In this document: positions 36,265 to 48,246 of the stretch, piece by piece
Numbering within the stretch: position 1 is the stretch's first letter
Layout: the number at the start of each line of letters is the position of its first letter
NCBI RefSeq assembly: GCF_000003855.2
Contig: NW_003101680.1
Span: 4,111,941 to 4,175,940, forward strand
Length of the DNA stretch: 64,000 bases
Direction: 5' to 3'
Origin: Blastomyces gilchristii SLH14081
Lineage: Eukaryota > Ascomycota > Eurotiomycetes > Onygenales > Ajellomycetaceae
Notes under the pieces: generated by a model
The model's database searches: none
Told to the model about the DNA's origin: nothing
What the model saw: the letters and a program-made list of their open reading frames with translations, nothing else
Made by a program: the position numbers and the translations under genes

Positions 36265-37185
36265 NNNNNNNNNNNNNNNNNNNNNNNNNNNNNNNNNNNN
36301 NNNNNNNNNNNNNNNNNNNNNNNNNNNNNNNNNNNNNNNNNNNNNNNNNNNNNNNNNNNNNNNNNNNNNNNNNNNNNNNNNNNNNNNNNNNNNNNNNNNN
36401 NNNNNNNNNNNNNNNNNNNNNNNNNNNNNNNNNNNNNNNNNNNNNNNNNNNNNNNNNNNNNNNNNNNNNNNNNNNNNNNNNNNNNNNNNNNNNNNNNNNN
36501 NNNNNNNNNNNNNNNNNNNNNNNNNNNNNNNNNNNNNNNNNNNNNNNNNNNNNNNNNNNNNNNNNNNNNNNNNNNNNNNNNNNNNNNNNNNNNNNNNNNN
36601 NNNNNNNNNNNNNNNNNNNNNNNNNNNNNNNNNNNNNNNNNNNNNNNNNNNNNNNNNNNNNNNNNNNNNNNNNNNNNNNNNNNNNNNNNNNNNNNNNNNN
36701 NNNNNNNNNNNNNNNNNNNNNNNNNNNNNNNNNNNNNNNNNNNNNNNNNNNNNNNNNNNNNNNNNNNNNNNNNNNNNNNNNNNNNNNNNNNNNNNNNNNN
36801 NNNNNNNNNNNNNNNNNNNNNNNNNNNNNNNNNNNNNNNNNNNNNNNNNNNNNNNNNNNNNNNNNNNNNNNNNNNNNNNNNNNNNNNNNNNNNNNNNNNN
36901 NNNNNNNNNNNNNNNNNNNNNNNNNNNNNNNNNNNNNNNNNNNNNNNNNNNNNNNNNNNNNNNNNNNNNNNNNNNNNNNNNNNNNNNNNNNNNNNNNNNN
37001 NNNNNNNNNNNNNNNNNNNNNNNNNNNNNNNNNNNNNNNNNNNNNNNNNNNNNNNNNNNNNNNNNNNNNNNNNNNNNNNNNNNNNNNNNNNNNNNNNNNN
37101 NNNNNNNNNNNNNNNNNNNNNNNNNNNNNNNNNNNNNNNNNNNNNNNNNNNNNNNNNNNNNNNNNNNNNNNNNNNNNNNNNNNNN
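36265..37185. other. Assembly gap (921 N)
   Basis: Unknown bases inside hAT H2. The corresponding empty-site sequence in H3 (48241-48528 plus 61444-62181) is about 1.03 kb, so the gap is probably about 100 bases too short, or the copies differ by a small deletion. Open frames spanning the Ns are artefacts. Confidence 0.95.
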
Positions 37186-37341
37186 CATTTATACAGATAT
37201 ATACTGATTATTTATTAGATATGTTAAGATAATAACTCATTATACTATGTTATTCTGACTGTGAGAGATACACAGTTGATGATAAACATTGTAAAACTCT
37301 GAGAAGTAAGTATTTTAAAAGTACTGTGACTCTGCAATCTT

Positions 37342-37476
37342 GATTTGTTTTATTTTATTTTTATTTTTTTTTTCTTTTTCTTTTATTTTTTTTTCTTTCT
37401 CTTTTTTTTTCATTGTGATTTTTTCTTATTTTTGTTTTGTTTTTTATTTTTTATTTTTTTTGTATTTTATATTTTT
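37342..37476. repeat. T-rich low-complexity tract in hAT H2
   Basis: Runs of T broken by single A, C or G. The same tract is in H3 at 62343-62466. On the element's coding strand it is an A-rich tract upstream of the accessory frame. Confidence 0.85.
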
Positions 37477-37850
37477 TTTATAATTAAAATTATATGAATT
37501 ATAATCTGTATTCAGAAAAGTAATAATATTTAATAATACTCTCTATTGAATTTTTAGCAAATGAGGACTATGTTATGATATTATGTAAGTGAGAAATGAT
37601 TTTATAATCTCATTTAATGTTATTCTTAATAATGAGATCAAAATGAAAATGTAACTAAGAATTCAAATATATTCTTTATCAAAGACTAGATTCTTATTTA
37701 AAAAGTGAATCTGAGACTTTCAATATTTGAAATAGTGTGATTTGAAATCAATGTAATGAATACAAATCATAATCAGAAGTAATACCTTTAGGCAATGTGA
37801 CAACTGTAAAGTTTGATTCTGGTCTCAGACACGGTTACACAGTCAGTCTA

Positions 37851-37858
37851 TTCAGTAG
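37851..37858. repeat. TSD of hAT H2, right copy (TTCAGTAG)
   Basis: Exact match to 6647-6654. Confidence 0.9.
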
Positions 37859-39050
37859 TCTCTCTGTCTTGATAGTTCTTTATTAAATACGATATTTAAA
37901 ATTCAACTTGAAGTTTAAGTATACTTCTAGTTATTTAACATTCAAACTGAGTTTAATCTCTTTATTCAAAAGAGTTAGACTTAGTTTTTTCTCAATGAAT
38001 CTAGGAAAAAAGTGAATTAACTCAGGTTTATTTATATTAAATTAAAGTAGATTAATATCTGCTCTAACAAAGATTTTCTTTACTTCTTTTTCAATCACTT
38101 CTAAATTCTCTTTGATTATTTTTAAACTTTAGACTAGATTAATATTATTTATATAACTTACTAATCTCACTATTTTCATCTCTCTATTCTTGAATAGATA
38201 TGCAGTGTATATTATAAATAGAATAGATGAGATTGAAGATTCTTACAGTACTTCTATTTTTATCTCATTCTTATCCTATTTTATTTTATCAAAGAATAGT
38301 TATACAATTCTTTTAGATATAAAACAGTTCACTCATTTTATTAGAGAAAGTGATAGTTTTAACATCTTCAAAGTTTGAATTATCTGAGACTTTGAAACAT
38401 GATTAAATGCATCTTTTATATTAATAAAAACTGCAGTTGAGACCAGGTCTTCATGCTTTGTTACTTGAATATCATGAATAACTGAAAGAACAGTGTCAAT
38501 TGCAGAACATTGTTGTCTACCTCTTATTTATTTATTAAATAGAAGAGAATTATTAATAGAGCTTATAAAAGATAATCTAGTAGCTATTATGTTTTCTAGA
38601 ATTATTTTTAAACAGTTCAAGAGAGATATTACTCTATATAACTGAGAAATTAAAGCTTTTCTATTAGGTTTTGTAAGAATTATCTCAGTAGCTTCTCTTC
38701 AGCATTCAGAATGATAATCATTTTTTAGAAGATTGAAAAAGTGCTCAAAATATTTATTCTTCAAGTAGAAATACATGTTTTAAACAATCAAGTGATTGAT
38801 TGAATTAGGCCCTGTAGCAGTTTTAATTAACCTTGAGAATATAGCTAACTCTAGTTCATCATGTGTAATCTCATATCATTCTCAGTTATTTTCATTAATA
38901 TATTTATGAAATGACATATTCTTCTCTTCTGAATGTGATAAACTTTGAAAGACAATTCTTATAAAAGCTTGACACTTTTTTTTAAGAGTTTACTGTATAT
39001 GATTTATTCTGAAACTGATATTTCAAGATTCAAAGCGTTACTACACTTCT
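37851..39050 (-). pseudogene. LINE1 ORF2 reverse transcriptase (degenerate)
   Basis: Aligned with LINE2 33550-34660. All main blocks are recognisable but more mutated: the active-site region near 38150 reads as YINNINLV in place of YVDDIDLL, and many TG dinucleotides have become TA. The short + strand open stretch 38190-38378 is a shadow of this region. Inactive. Confidence 0.75.
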
Positions 39051-40340
39051 TGTCTTACTATAGTTAAAGACTTTAAATACTTCTTTTTCTTATACTTCTT
39101 TAAGAAATTTGTTTCAGCAGTGTGTTTTAGCTCTTTTAATATCTGAAAAATATTCATTTCTGATAGCTCTGAACTCTTTATCAGATATTAAGTTATTCTT
39201 TCAATCTCAATTAGTAGTGACTACTTGTTTTCTTTTAGAAGTAATATTCTCATTTTATCAAGATTTGAAATAGTCAGAAGACTTTTTCTTTAAAATATTT
39301 TCTCTAATACTTGTTAGAAGAATAGATGTAATCAGCTTTACTCTATTCTTAAGCATGTCATTTGAGATATCTTGACTCCGATTTCAATAGAGTTTACTCT
39401 GCTTTTCAGATTTCAGTTATTTTATACTTTCTTTTACTACTTTTCCATTAGCTTTTTCAAAGTTATATTGATTAGAGAGAAGAGGATTTTCACTTCTTTG
39501 TTTTTCACTCAGTTTAATATCAAATTGAATGATCTTATAATCTGATTCTGATGTCTTATTTGAATCAATAAATCAGTTTATAAGTCTTTTTTTCAATTAG
39601 ACTTTATGACATGAAAGTTAGATCTACAATAGATTTCTATTTCATATCTTTTCTAAAGAATGTTTATTGATCAGACTTGTTAATTAAATCTATTAAATAC
39701 TCAAAAGTTTAATTAATCTATTTATCTGTTCATACTACTCTTCTGTATTCTTAGTTTCATCAGAGATGATGTGTATTGAAGTCTTCCATAATTATAGAGT
39801 TTTTTAAGAGAGTTATATTTAAAAATTCTCTATTAATTATTCAGATATTATTGTTATCTTTCAATGACTTTTTATTATAGGTATTTATAAGTTATATAGT
39901 ATTAAACTTATTCTCATTATCTATAATATCACTCACTAGAATATCAGAGTCAGATATAATATTTAATCTCTGATTAAATTGATATCTTGATCTTTTTCTC
40001 TCATAAATCACTACTTATGATTTTATCTCAGATTCTTCAGATAGAAAGCAGTAATAGCTTGAATAAGAAATAATATACTTCTACTCAGCATCAAAGTTTG
40101 ATTCGTGAAGAAGTATAAAATTCACTTTGTATTCAAATATAATTTGAGTTTCTATTTATATTATTTTAAATAAATGTGATTTCTGAAGAATTTTTAAACT
40201 TTTTTTATTATTTTTATTATATATTCATGCTAAAACAGAGTAGTGATAGAGTAGAATCTAATCAGTATCATCAGATAGTAGATTATAACTATTTTAAAAA
40301 GCAGGAATTTCATCTACTTACATTCTTTCTAGTTTATTAA
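39051..40340 (-). pseudogene. LINE1 ORF2 APE-type endonuclease (degenerate)
   Basis: The minus-strand frame contains endonuclease blocks: LHESNFDAE near 40100 (N-terminal strand with the catalytic Glu region), RSRYQF-like residues, and the DFNTHHL**N block near 39770, which matches the GDFN-x-HH-x-WW motif with both Trp turned to stops. It ends with the SDH/D-containing region about 39540 (DHEIIQFDIKLS-like). The domain would nick target DNA. The left part (39400-39050) is the linker to reverse transcriptase. Confidence 0.75.
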
Positions 40341-40369
40341 CAGAGTCATTTCTTAATTCTCTAATCTTA

Positions 40370-41830
40370 ACAGATGTTTGAGAATTCAAATTGTGTTTAT
40401 ATTTAGCTGAAGAATTTGAGTTTGAGAATTTAGATAATTAAGAGATTCTTTTCTTTAACCTTATAGTTGTATATGTACTGATTTAACTATTATCTTCAGT
40501 TTTAGATTGACTTTGTACTTCTGCTTTTCTTCAGTTCTTTTGAATTCTTAAAGTAAATGTGTATTCTTTTAAACTAGATACATGCTTTTCTTTGCAGTTG
40601 AAGTATTTAAACACAGTATATTGACATATTTTATCTCTTTTTAAGCATATTTCACATTGATACTCACTAGTTTTATACTCTTTAGCACAGAATTAATATT
40701 TTAAGTCTCTGAAACAAGATATTACAAAGTATTCATATCTTTGACAGTTTGAACACTGTGTTTATACTTTGAGATTCATTCTTGAGTCTTTGTATTTATG
40801 AACTCTTATTTTCAAATCTGTCACTCTCACTTCAGAGATTTTTAATTATTTAAGTATCTTTATATAAATTAGAACAGAGATATTTCTTCTATTTTATCTG
40901 AATTTAATTGAGTTCAGTTATTCAGACTTCTTTCTCAGTTGAATAAAATTGTATTCTTCTAACTCATTTTTAAGAAGTAGCATTTCTTTCTCACAGTCAA
41001 AAATTTCAACTGAAATATTATGAAGAATGAATTTATCTTACTTTTCATCTCTCTCAGATAGAATTATTTTCTTTAACAAAGATTCCATTACTGATTTTCA
41101 GATATTCTCATTCTTAATAGGGAATTCTGTGCTGAATTCAGGCATTGTAGTTAGAATGATGAAATTTCTAAAGAAAGATAACTTAATTAAAGCTATAATT
41201 GATTTTTGAACTTCAATATTATATATTAACTGAGAAAAGAACTGCTGATTAATTTTATTTCTAATTTTAAAAATAAGATTTGAGTTCAGCTTATTCTTCT
41301 GCAGAATCTGTCTATTTAAGACTTTGAGAATAAGTTTTCTATTCTGAAGATTTGAAGATTTTTCTCTTTTTACATTTTCTTCTCTTCTTTCTTATGAAGA
41401 GAAGTATGAGCATTTTTCTTCTAAGTACTTTCAGAATTTTAAGCAGATTTTAAGATAGCAGATATAGAAACAGCAGATTTTGCTTTTTAAGTATATGTTT
41501 TTTTTCAGTTTGAGAAAGAAAAAGAAGAAGAAAAGTCAGTGATTATACTAGAAATTTTCAATATTTTTTGAACTATATTTGAAATTTCAAGCTTGAACTT
41601 AATCACTTTCTGTAGTTGTCTAGTCTGAGTATAAAGAATTAACAGAACTTCTTTATTCATCTCAATCAGATACTGTTTTTCAAGAATTTTACTGACATTT
41701 TCAAGTTCTTGTATTTCAAGAACTTGTTATTTCTCTATTTCTTCTTTCTTCCTTCTCTTCAGAATTTCAATCTCAGAAATAGCATCTGAGAAAGCATTTT
41801 TTTCACATTAACTGAGTGTATTTTTAAACT
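40370..41830 (-). pseudogene. LINE1 ORF1, Gag-like protein with zinc knuckles (degenerate)
   Basis: The minus-strand frame holds the Tad1-type nucleic-acid-binding ORF1. A zinc knuckle at 40714-40755 reads CSNCQRYEYFVISC (His now Tyr). It is followed at about 40690-40600 by a second Cys-rich unit (FCAKEYKTSEYQCEICLK) and KYFNCKEKH, a third partial unit. The N-terminal side (41830-40800) is a coiled-coil-like stretch rich in Lys, Glu and Ser, with a poly-Lys/Glu patch near 41520. Three Cys-rich units after a helical region is the usual Tad1 ORF1 layout. It would bind LINE RNA. Confidence 0.7.
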
Positions 41831-42460
41831 TATTTTACTCACTCAAAAAAAAGTTAATCAGACTGTTTCGATTGAGAGATTTATTAATCTATTTTCCATT
41901 GAAAAGTTGATCAGACTATTTTACCAGAAGAATGAAAGACTTTTATATATAAAATATCTGATTTTTTTCACACTAGTTCAGTAATCAGATTAGATTTTTA
42001 AAGAGAATTTAATAAATTAAAATTGATTTTTAAGATAAATTAATAAAACCTTTATAATATCTTTCTTAAGATATAGTGAGAAAAAGTATAATATCAATTG
42101 ATAATAAATCAGATAATATAACAGTTTTTAAGAGAAAAACTGATAAACAATAAGTTAATTTTTTACAGAGAAATTGATTAAAATTATTCATTTTATTCTA
42201 AATCATTCAATTCTTCTCACACAACAAGTATACAACTCAAATCAGTTAATAAAGAGTGTAAGAAAGAATTAAGTATTAATAAAAGCTCTTCAGTTACTAA
42301 AAAAGTAATTCTTACTTAAAAGAATATAAAATTATAATAGAAAACAACTCTATTTTTAATTCTTTGTAAGAATATTATATAAAATTCAGAGAAAAATATC
42401 TTATTTTTTCAAGAGAAGTAAAAAACTAATTCTAAGATCTTTTTTTTATGTTAACTGCTG

Positions 42461-43313
42461 CAGAAGAATGAGATAGAAACTGCTAAGATATATACTACTA
42501 TATACTCTCTATCAAGGCTTTTTCTCTTCAGAGTCTTGATATTATAGAGAATATAAGTCTGTTTCTATATAATAATATAAATATTATCAGTGAAATATAG
42601 AGAAACAGGTTATTTATATCTTAAAATAGAAGACTTTGTCAATGATTATATCAATATAGAGTTAATTCTTAAATTCAATAGAAATCTAGTATTATTATTA
42701 TCAATTTCTTACAGAATCTGTTGAATATTAAGATATTAAAACTAGATTTAATATATCTCACTATGCAGAGATTAAAGACTCAGTCAGATCTTAAGATATA
42801 CTGATTTTATAGTTGTTATTATCTGCTGATTATGCATTAAATACTGTTACTGAAATATCTTTTTATATCTTTCTATCCGAGATAGATCAGATTGAATGAG
42901 ATGATATATAAGTGAAATTTAACAGTGATGTCTTTATAGATCAAAGACAGACAGAGTTTTTATAGAGATTGCACTTCAGATGTATCTATTAATTTTATAC
43001 TTGATATTATTACTGAGATATCTTTTTATATTTTTCTGCTGAGAATGAGCTAGATTAAGAACAGTGATACATGAGTGAGACTTGATGTTAATGTTTTGAA
43101 ATATCAAAGATAGACAGTGTTTTAACAGAGATTACTCTTCAGATATCTTCACAATTATAGATCAGAAATCCTTCAAAATCAAGAAGATTGACACATATAA
43201 CTAGATCTCTTCATCTTATAATTTTTATGACAATTTGACTCAGAGTTGTGATGTGATAGAAGTGAATCAGGAATAATCTCACACAGAAGTTTCAAATGAT
43301 GCCTGGTTCATGT
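42461..43313. other. AT-rich region without recognised genes; holds a 163-bp tandem duplication
   Basis: I see no conserved protein on either strand. Part may be the LINE1 5' untranslated region. It contains two tandem units (42851-43176). Confidence 0.4.
42851..43176. repeat. Two tandem units of about 163 bp
   Basis: The block starting TGAAATATCTTTTTATAT (42851) recurs as TGAGATATCTTTTTATAT (43014). Later parts correspond as well (GATCAAAGACAGACAG against ATCAAAGATAGACAG; GATTGCACTTCAGATGTATC against GATTACTCTTCAGATATC). The units differ mainly by transitions. Confidence 0.75.
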
Positions 43314-43480
43314 TTAGCTGAATAACTTCATCATCACACGGGATATGCAGTCAGTGATAAGGTCAAAATACTTGTATGATTCAGGGATTTTCAATGCATC
43401 TATCAGCGGGTTCTTATTCGAAAAATTGAGCGAGTTCGTGGTGAAGCGGTTGATAGCCAGACGATTTCTTAACGAAAAAT
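43314..43480. other. Less mutated island of unknown origin
   Basis: A roughly 170-bp patch with normal CpG and GG content (AGCGGGTTC, GAGCGAGTTCGTGG, GAAGCGGTTG, CAGACG) between heavily mutated sequences. Both strands are open: the minus reading contains SLNFSNKNPLIDALKIPESY and KYFDLITDCIS, the plus reading YLYDSGIFNASISGF and LSEFVVKRLIARRFL. I do not recognise either. It could be a remnant of a host gene or single-copy DNA that was never duplicated. Confidence 0.4.
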
Positions 43481-44059
43481 TTATATACCAGTTATATAAA
43501 AATTTTATAAAAAAAAAAAAAAAATTAAGAGTCAATTAGAATTCTTCTAAATAAAAGATATATAATAAATTTGTATAATCATTAGAGAAAGATTTACAAG
43601 TTATACAAAAGTCTTATAAAATAAAAAACTGAGTGATAGACTTTTTTCTTTTCATAGTAAAAAGAGATTTTTTTCTCACTGAGATTTTTTATAAATATGA
43701 AATGTTTTTAATAAGTATCAGATTCACTGCAGTGCTAAGTCTGATTTTATAAAATCACTCAGTAAAAGACTTCACAGACAAAGGTTTAAAAACAGAGAAA
43801 TATATAAGAAATTTCATTTGTTATAAATTTTTTATCTTTATTTCTATTTCTTATATAATCAATAGAGTTAGTGACTCTTAATTTCATACAATTATACAAA
43901 CTGAAGTTCATAATTACTATTTATAACTCAGTTTGAATACTATTCTATAATTCACTTTTACATTTATCTTTTTACTATGAATACTTCTAATAGTCATCAG
44001 TATATATTATGACAAGCTGCAAATCTCTTAATAATCGCCTGCAAGCACTTATTTTTACA
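43480..44059 (+). mobile_element. Ancient 3' end of a gypsy B copy (reverse of the full copy)
   Basis: The reverse complement of the full gypsy B left end (49715-50270) aligns along this whole stretch, including the LTR. It is much more mutated than the full copy, with TG-to-TA and CA-to-TA changes in addition to CpG and CpC loss. The A15 run at about 43511-43525 corresponds to GAATCTCATGAAAATGATTG-like sequence in the full copy, so it is a mutation product. No opposite LTR was found. Confidence 0.75.
43803..44059 (+). repeat. Degenerate gypsy B LTR
   Basis: 257 bp, reverse complement of 49715-49972. It begins TATAAGAAATTTC (from TGTAAGAAATCCC) and ends CTTATTTTTACA. No matching target duplication flanks it, so it is more likely the 3' LTR of a larger relic than a solo LTR. 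Confidence 0.8.
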
Positions 44060-44171
44060 GCTTTGTCAACTGTGGTTTATAATGTTTAACAGTATATTCT
44101 TTCTTCACTTTTTACAGTTGATGCTTTTCTTCATCTCACTATTACTTCTCTATAAAATGTTTAACTACACA
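44060..44171. other. Short spacer before hAT H3
   Basis: 112 bases with no recognised feature. The last 8 (ACTACACA) resemble the 8 after H3 (ACTACATC), an imperfect candidate target duplication. Confidence 0.5.
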
Positions 44172-44554
44172 TAGACTGGCCGCCGGGATCATGAATTTCA
44201 CATTTGATTCTATTTGATCTGGTTGTATACATTTCTTGACGTGGGTCCCACCAGGATCAAGCCTCAAAAAAATCTGAAAATGAACCATTTCTGAGAGAAA
44301 TGATGTGAAAAATGACCAGATTTAATTTAAAAACAGTGAAATGAGAGTAATTTCTCAGAATAAACTGTGAAAGATGATCATTCTTTCAAAATCAGAATGA
44401 GACTGAGACTGAAGATCAAAATCAGTCTTATTCAGTTTATTCAGTGATTGCTTATATAATCAGAATTTGATAATGATTATTGATAATACTCATAAAACAA
44501 CTAAATACATTCTTATACAAGTTTATTCTTTACTTTCTCATGAAAACTACACTT

Positions 44555-46870
44555 CTCTGATATACTGTAATCAGAGATATTAAACTGTCTGATAATTTCA
44601 TATTTTACAATCATGAGTTTCTTAATTATTTCTTCTTATAATTGTTCTCAGTGATAGTGATAAATATCTTCACTTAAGTTGAACTTTCACTTCATTCTCA
44701 CCTCTGTTAATAAAATTATTAGAATATCATATGTTATCAGTGCAACAGTTGAATATATACTCTTAATAATTTTTTATAACTCTAGAATTAATTTGATGTG
44801 TAAATTTATCAGATTCTCTTAAAGATAGCAGTTAAATTCAGTTTTATAAGTATGTAGTTTTATCTGATTTTCAGTTATAATCAATATATACAAGGTCTTT
44901 TTCAAAGTTAGTATTATAGTTCTATGTGATATAAAGTATTATCAAAGATTATTACTTACTAGAGAATTGTATTTCACTATCTTCATATCTTAAACATCTG
45001 CTCATTCAAATCTCTGATAGTTGATATTATAGTAGTCTTAGACTAATTTAATATATAAGTCTTATTTCTTCTCTGTTCAATCTTGAGAAGTGTAGATATT
45101 AACTTAATAAGAGAGATCTAGTAGAGCTACTACAGTATAATACTCTGTAAAAGATTGTTCAGTTTTGCTGTAATAATATATCAGTTTATTTCTTGCAGTA
45201 ATAATAGTCTGTGCTATAGTATCATCTCAGACTGAATTTCTTTTTAAGTGATTCAACTGCTTCTCAAGATAAGTAAATAAACTGTTATACACTTATCAGA
45301 CTGACTGCAGTATTAATGTATAAGTGATTGAGACTATCTTTATTATTTTATAAAACTGAAACAGTAAATCAATCACATATTTCAACTAAGTTTACTTTAT
45401 ATTAGAAAGTTTCAAATATCTGAATCTTTACTTAATCAGAGTGTTGCATTTAATGATTAATCATTTAATACAATTGAAGAGTCTGAATAGTTATCTTATA
45501 TATTTTACTTCACTATATTCTAACATTCTGTATCATATTCAGTGATGTGACTGATTTATTTATTTAATGAATATTATAAAATTGTTATTATTATTTAGAG
45601 AAGATATAAATTATATTAATAATGTTTTAAATCTGTAATATTTAAATTATTAATTAATCTATTCAAAATTAACAGTAGTGTCATTAAAAAGTATTATCAA
45701 AAATCAATATTAAAAAGTGTTATTAAAAAACATTATCTTTTATAAAGTGAATATAAAAGTTACTTAAGTAATTACTTTTATCTCATTCTTATTTCAAGAA
45801 TCAATTATCTCATTATTCTTTATCTTGATATTAAGATTCTTTATCAGTGTTTATATCATAAGTTGAATCATATAAGTAATACAGAGAATATGATCTTATT
45901 TATTATTTCAGAAATGCAAAGTCAATTTTTACTCTAAGCTCTTTAATATAGTATAGTTATTCACAGCATTATCAGTTATAATTGTAAGAAGACAGAGACT
46001 AATATCTTAATAGTTATTTTTAATCACAGTTATTAATATCTCTGCTATATAATTCTCAGTATGACTACTGATTCATGATTTAAATTTAATTAATATCTCT
46101 TAATAAGTTCAGTTGTGATCAATGTAATAACATATAACTCTTATAAATATAAGATTATTTATACTAGTTTATATATTCACTGTGAGAGACACTCTTCAAT
46201 AATTCTTCAACTCTGATTCTAGATATTATATATTAACTTTATAGTGTGTCTCAAGATTGAACTGAAGACAGAATTGATATGAAATATGAAGATTTGAATT
46301 AAGTATTTAAAGAAGTGTTTGAAATTCAGAGTTTTCAATTGATTGAAGAGAAAGATTCAGATATATATATATATAAAGTAATTATTCACAGAAGTTATCA
46401 GATAAGAGTTATGAAATCAGAGTACTAATATATAATTATTTTCTCATAATTTTCTTCAAATTAGAAAGTTAGTGTTATTAAAAATTATTATCTAATAGAG
46501 TAACTTATCAGCTCAGTAGTAATTTTCTAATTATTTTTCTTTTATTATCTATATTCTGATGACTTCAGATGTTGAGAAACTTTCTCAGAGCTATGATCAG
46601 TTTATAATAGATGTTTCTGAATGAAGTTGTAGTAATTATAGTAGAGAGATAACTCTTCAGTAATCTATAATACAATCTGTTAATAATTATTTCATAGTTT
46701 ATCTCAGTGTTTATATTGAGTTTTTTATAAATTTCATGACCTGGAATCAGATATGAAGAATGAAGTAATTATTTATTATAATTGAAAGAGAGTATTCTGT
46801 ATTAAATTATAAATAATATAGACTTTGTGATTCACAGTGATTTCTTGAAGAGTTTATGAATCTTCAATAG
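44555..46870 (-). pseudogene. hAT transposase (degenerate), copy H3
   Basis: Homologous to the H2 transposase along its length. The dimerisation domain lies at about 44755-44570, and the block before it (KTEQSFTEYY-like) at about 45200-45130. It has the same TGA/TAA stops at Arg and Trp positions, plus further TG-to-TA changes. The N-terminal half is unreadable to me. H2 and H3 share several stop positions, so an inactive version may already have existed before the copies diverged, or mutation hit the same sites twice. Confidence 0.7.
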
Positions 46871-47369
46871 AAGTAAAAGAAATGAAAGAAGTGAATTCAG
46901 AAGATATTATAATAATTTAAGAAAGATAATAATTTATTTTCAATAACTGATCACTGATATGTATAAGAAGAATTAATATAAGAGAAAATAATCTTCTTTC
47001 TTAACTTAGTTATAATTTTAGTACTAACTCAGATTGAATATTATCAATATATAAAAGTAAATAAATAATCTTAATTCATATCTGTCATATTTCTTGAAAT
47101 ATATTAATATTATAAAAGAGAGTGTTACTAAATTATATTATAAGATAATATTATTAAAAATATATTAATATTATAAATATCAATATTGAAAAAATATTGA
47201 TACTTATACATTATAGTGATATGATAGTTGAATATATATATATATATTATTCCTGATATTGATAATTGATTACAACTTGTACAATAATTTTTGAAAACTC
47301 AAAATTAATTTCAATTATTAACTAATAGTTACAAACTTATAACTAACTAATATAAAAAGAAAAAAAACT

Positions 47370-48246
47370 TTTTCTACTCATTATCTTTCTTCTCTTTCTC
47401 ATTCTTCTTATCATTCTTTATAATTCATTTCTCATTCTTATTTCTCTTCTTCTTCTTCTTATCTGAGATGATAATTATCTCAAAATCTCTCTCTACTGTC
47501 TTTTCAGAGAAGGGTTTCTGCTGCTTTCTCTCAGTCAGATTAATCTGTATCTTAAAATCACACATTTTCTGATCTACTGTCTTGAGTTTCATCTCAACAG
47601 TAAGTAGATTGATATGTTCAGAGAGCAGAGCTGTCTTCTCAATATTCTGAATTATGAAGTGCATTTAAGATCTGAACAAGGTCTCAATTTTCTTCTTCTC
47701 TATCAGCTTCTGCTAATCAATTAGAGAACAGAAGTATTATCAAAAATTGTTATCTCTTAATAAAAAACTTATTAGTTTTGACTTCTTTATCTTCTACTCT
47801 AATATCTTCTTAATCTTCTTCTACTATTACTTATTTATAGTAATACTCTTCTTTTCTCTCTTTCTCTTTATCTTGATCTTAAATCATTCTTAAGACTTCT
47901 TCTGATCTCACTGCTGCTGCATGAGACTCTTCACTATCTTCTTTTTCAATCTCTCACAGACAGTGTCATCTGCATTATTTCTTTACTTAGTTCAGTCTAA
48001 ATCTATCAGAAGTGTTACTTAAAATTATTATTATTCTACTTTCTTACAGAGTCTCTTCAAGATATTATAATATAGCTTATAATCTGTCTTCTCATGCTTA
48101 AATATCTTCTTCTTCTCTCTCTTCAATCTGTGATAGTGCTCACGCATCTTGATAATCTGCAGAACCGCAGAATATTTGAAGAAAGATAATATAATTAATT
48201 TTGATAAGTATTGAGAGAGAGTGAAGGCAGAGAAGACAGCTAGCAA
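47370..48246 (-). pseudogene. hAT accessory reading frame with lysine-rich tail, copy H3
   Basis: This copy gives the longest readable pieces. 48246-48031 starts with a hydrophobic stretch, then a basic helix (MREHYHRLKREKKKIFKHE) and the ILKRLCKKVE block. A middle part with many Glu and Arg follows. 47664-47425 has HINLLTVEMKLKTVDQK, then KKQQKPFSEKTVERDFEIII, and ends in a Lys/Asn run. The product would be about 270-300 residues of mostly charged helix. There is no recognised domain. It lies between the right terminus and the transposase, in the same direction. Confidence 0.5.

Larger units (their letters stand above)
35453..37850 (-). mobile_element. hAT element copy H2, right part
   Basis: Continues H2 after LINE2. 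It matches H3 at 47441-48240 and 62182-62835. It contains the accessory frame, the assembly gap and the right terminus, which reads CAGTCTA at 37844-37850. The last bases (ACACGGTTACAC) keep a CpG. Confidence 0.85.
37851..42460 (-). mobile_element. LINE1, 5' part
   Basis: Continuation of LINE1 after hAT H2. It encodes, from left to right in reverse, reverse transcriptase, APE-type endonuclease and ORF1. The combined LINE1 length is roughly 6.5 kb, about right for a full-length Tad1 element. The 5' limit near 42460 is uncertain, because no second copy or TSD defines it. Confidence 0.75.

Noticed and set aside
36226..37218. Open frames of more than 300 codons on both strands
   Set aside because: They consist almost wholly of N from the assembly gap.
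42440..42480. AGAAGAATGAGA match to gypsy A RNase H, considered as the lost continuation of A1 after LINE1
   Set aside because: Only 12 bases agree and the following sequence diverges; likely chance in such biased DNA.
43511..43525. A15 run that looks like a poly(A) tail of a retrocopy ending in the less mutated island
   Set aside because: Alignment with the full gypsy B copy (reverse complement near 50240-50270) shows that the run arose by G-to-A changes in a mixed sequence; it is not a tail.
43803..44059. Degenerate B LTR considered as a solo LTR
   Set aside because: Flanking 5-mers do not match, and B internal sequence continues to the left of it.
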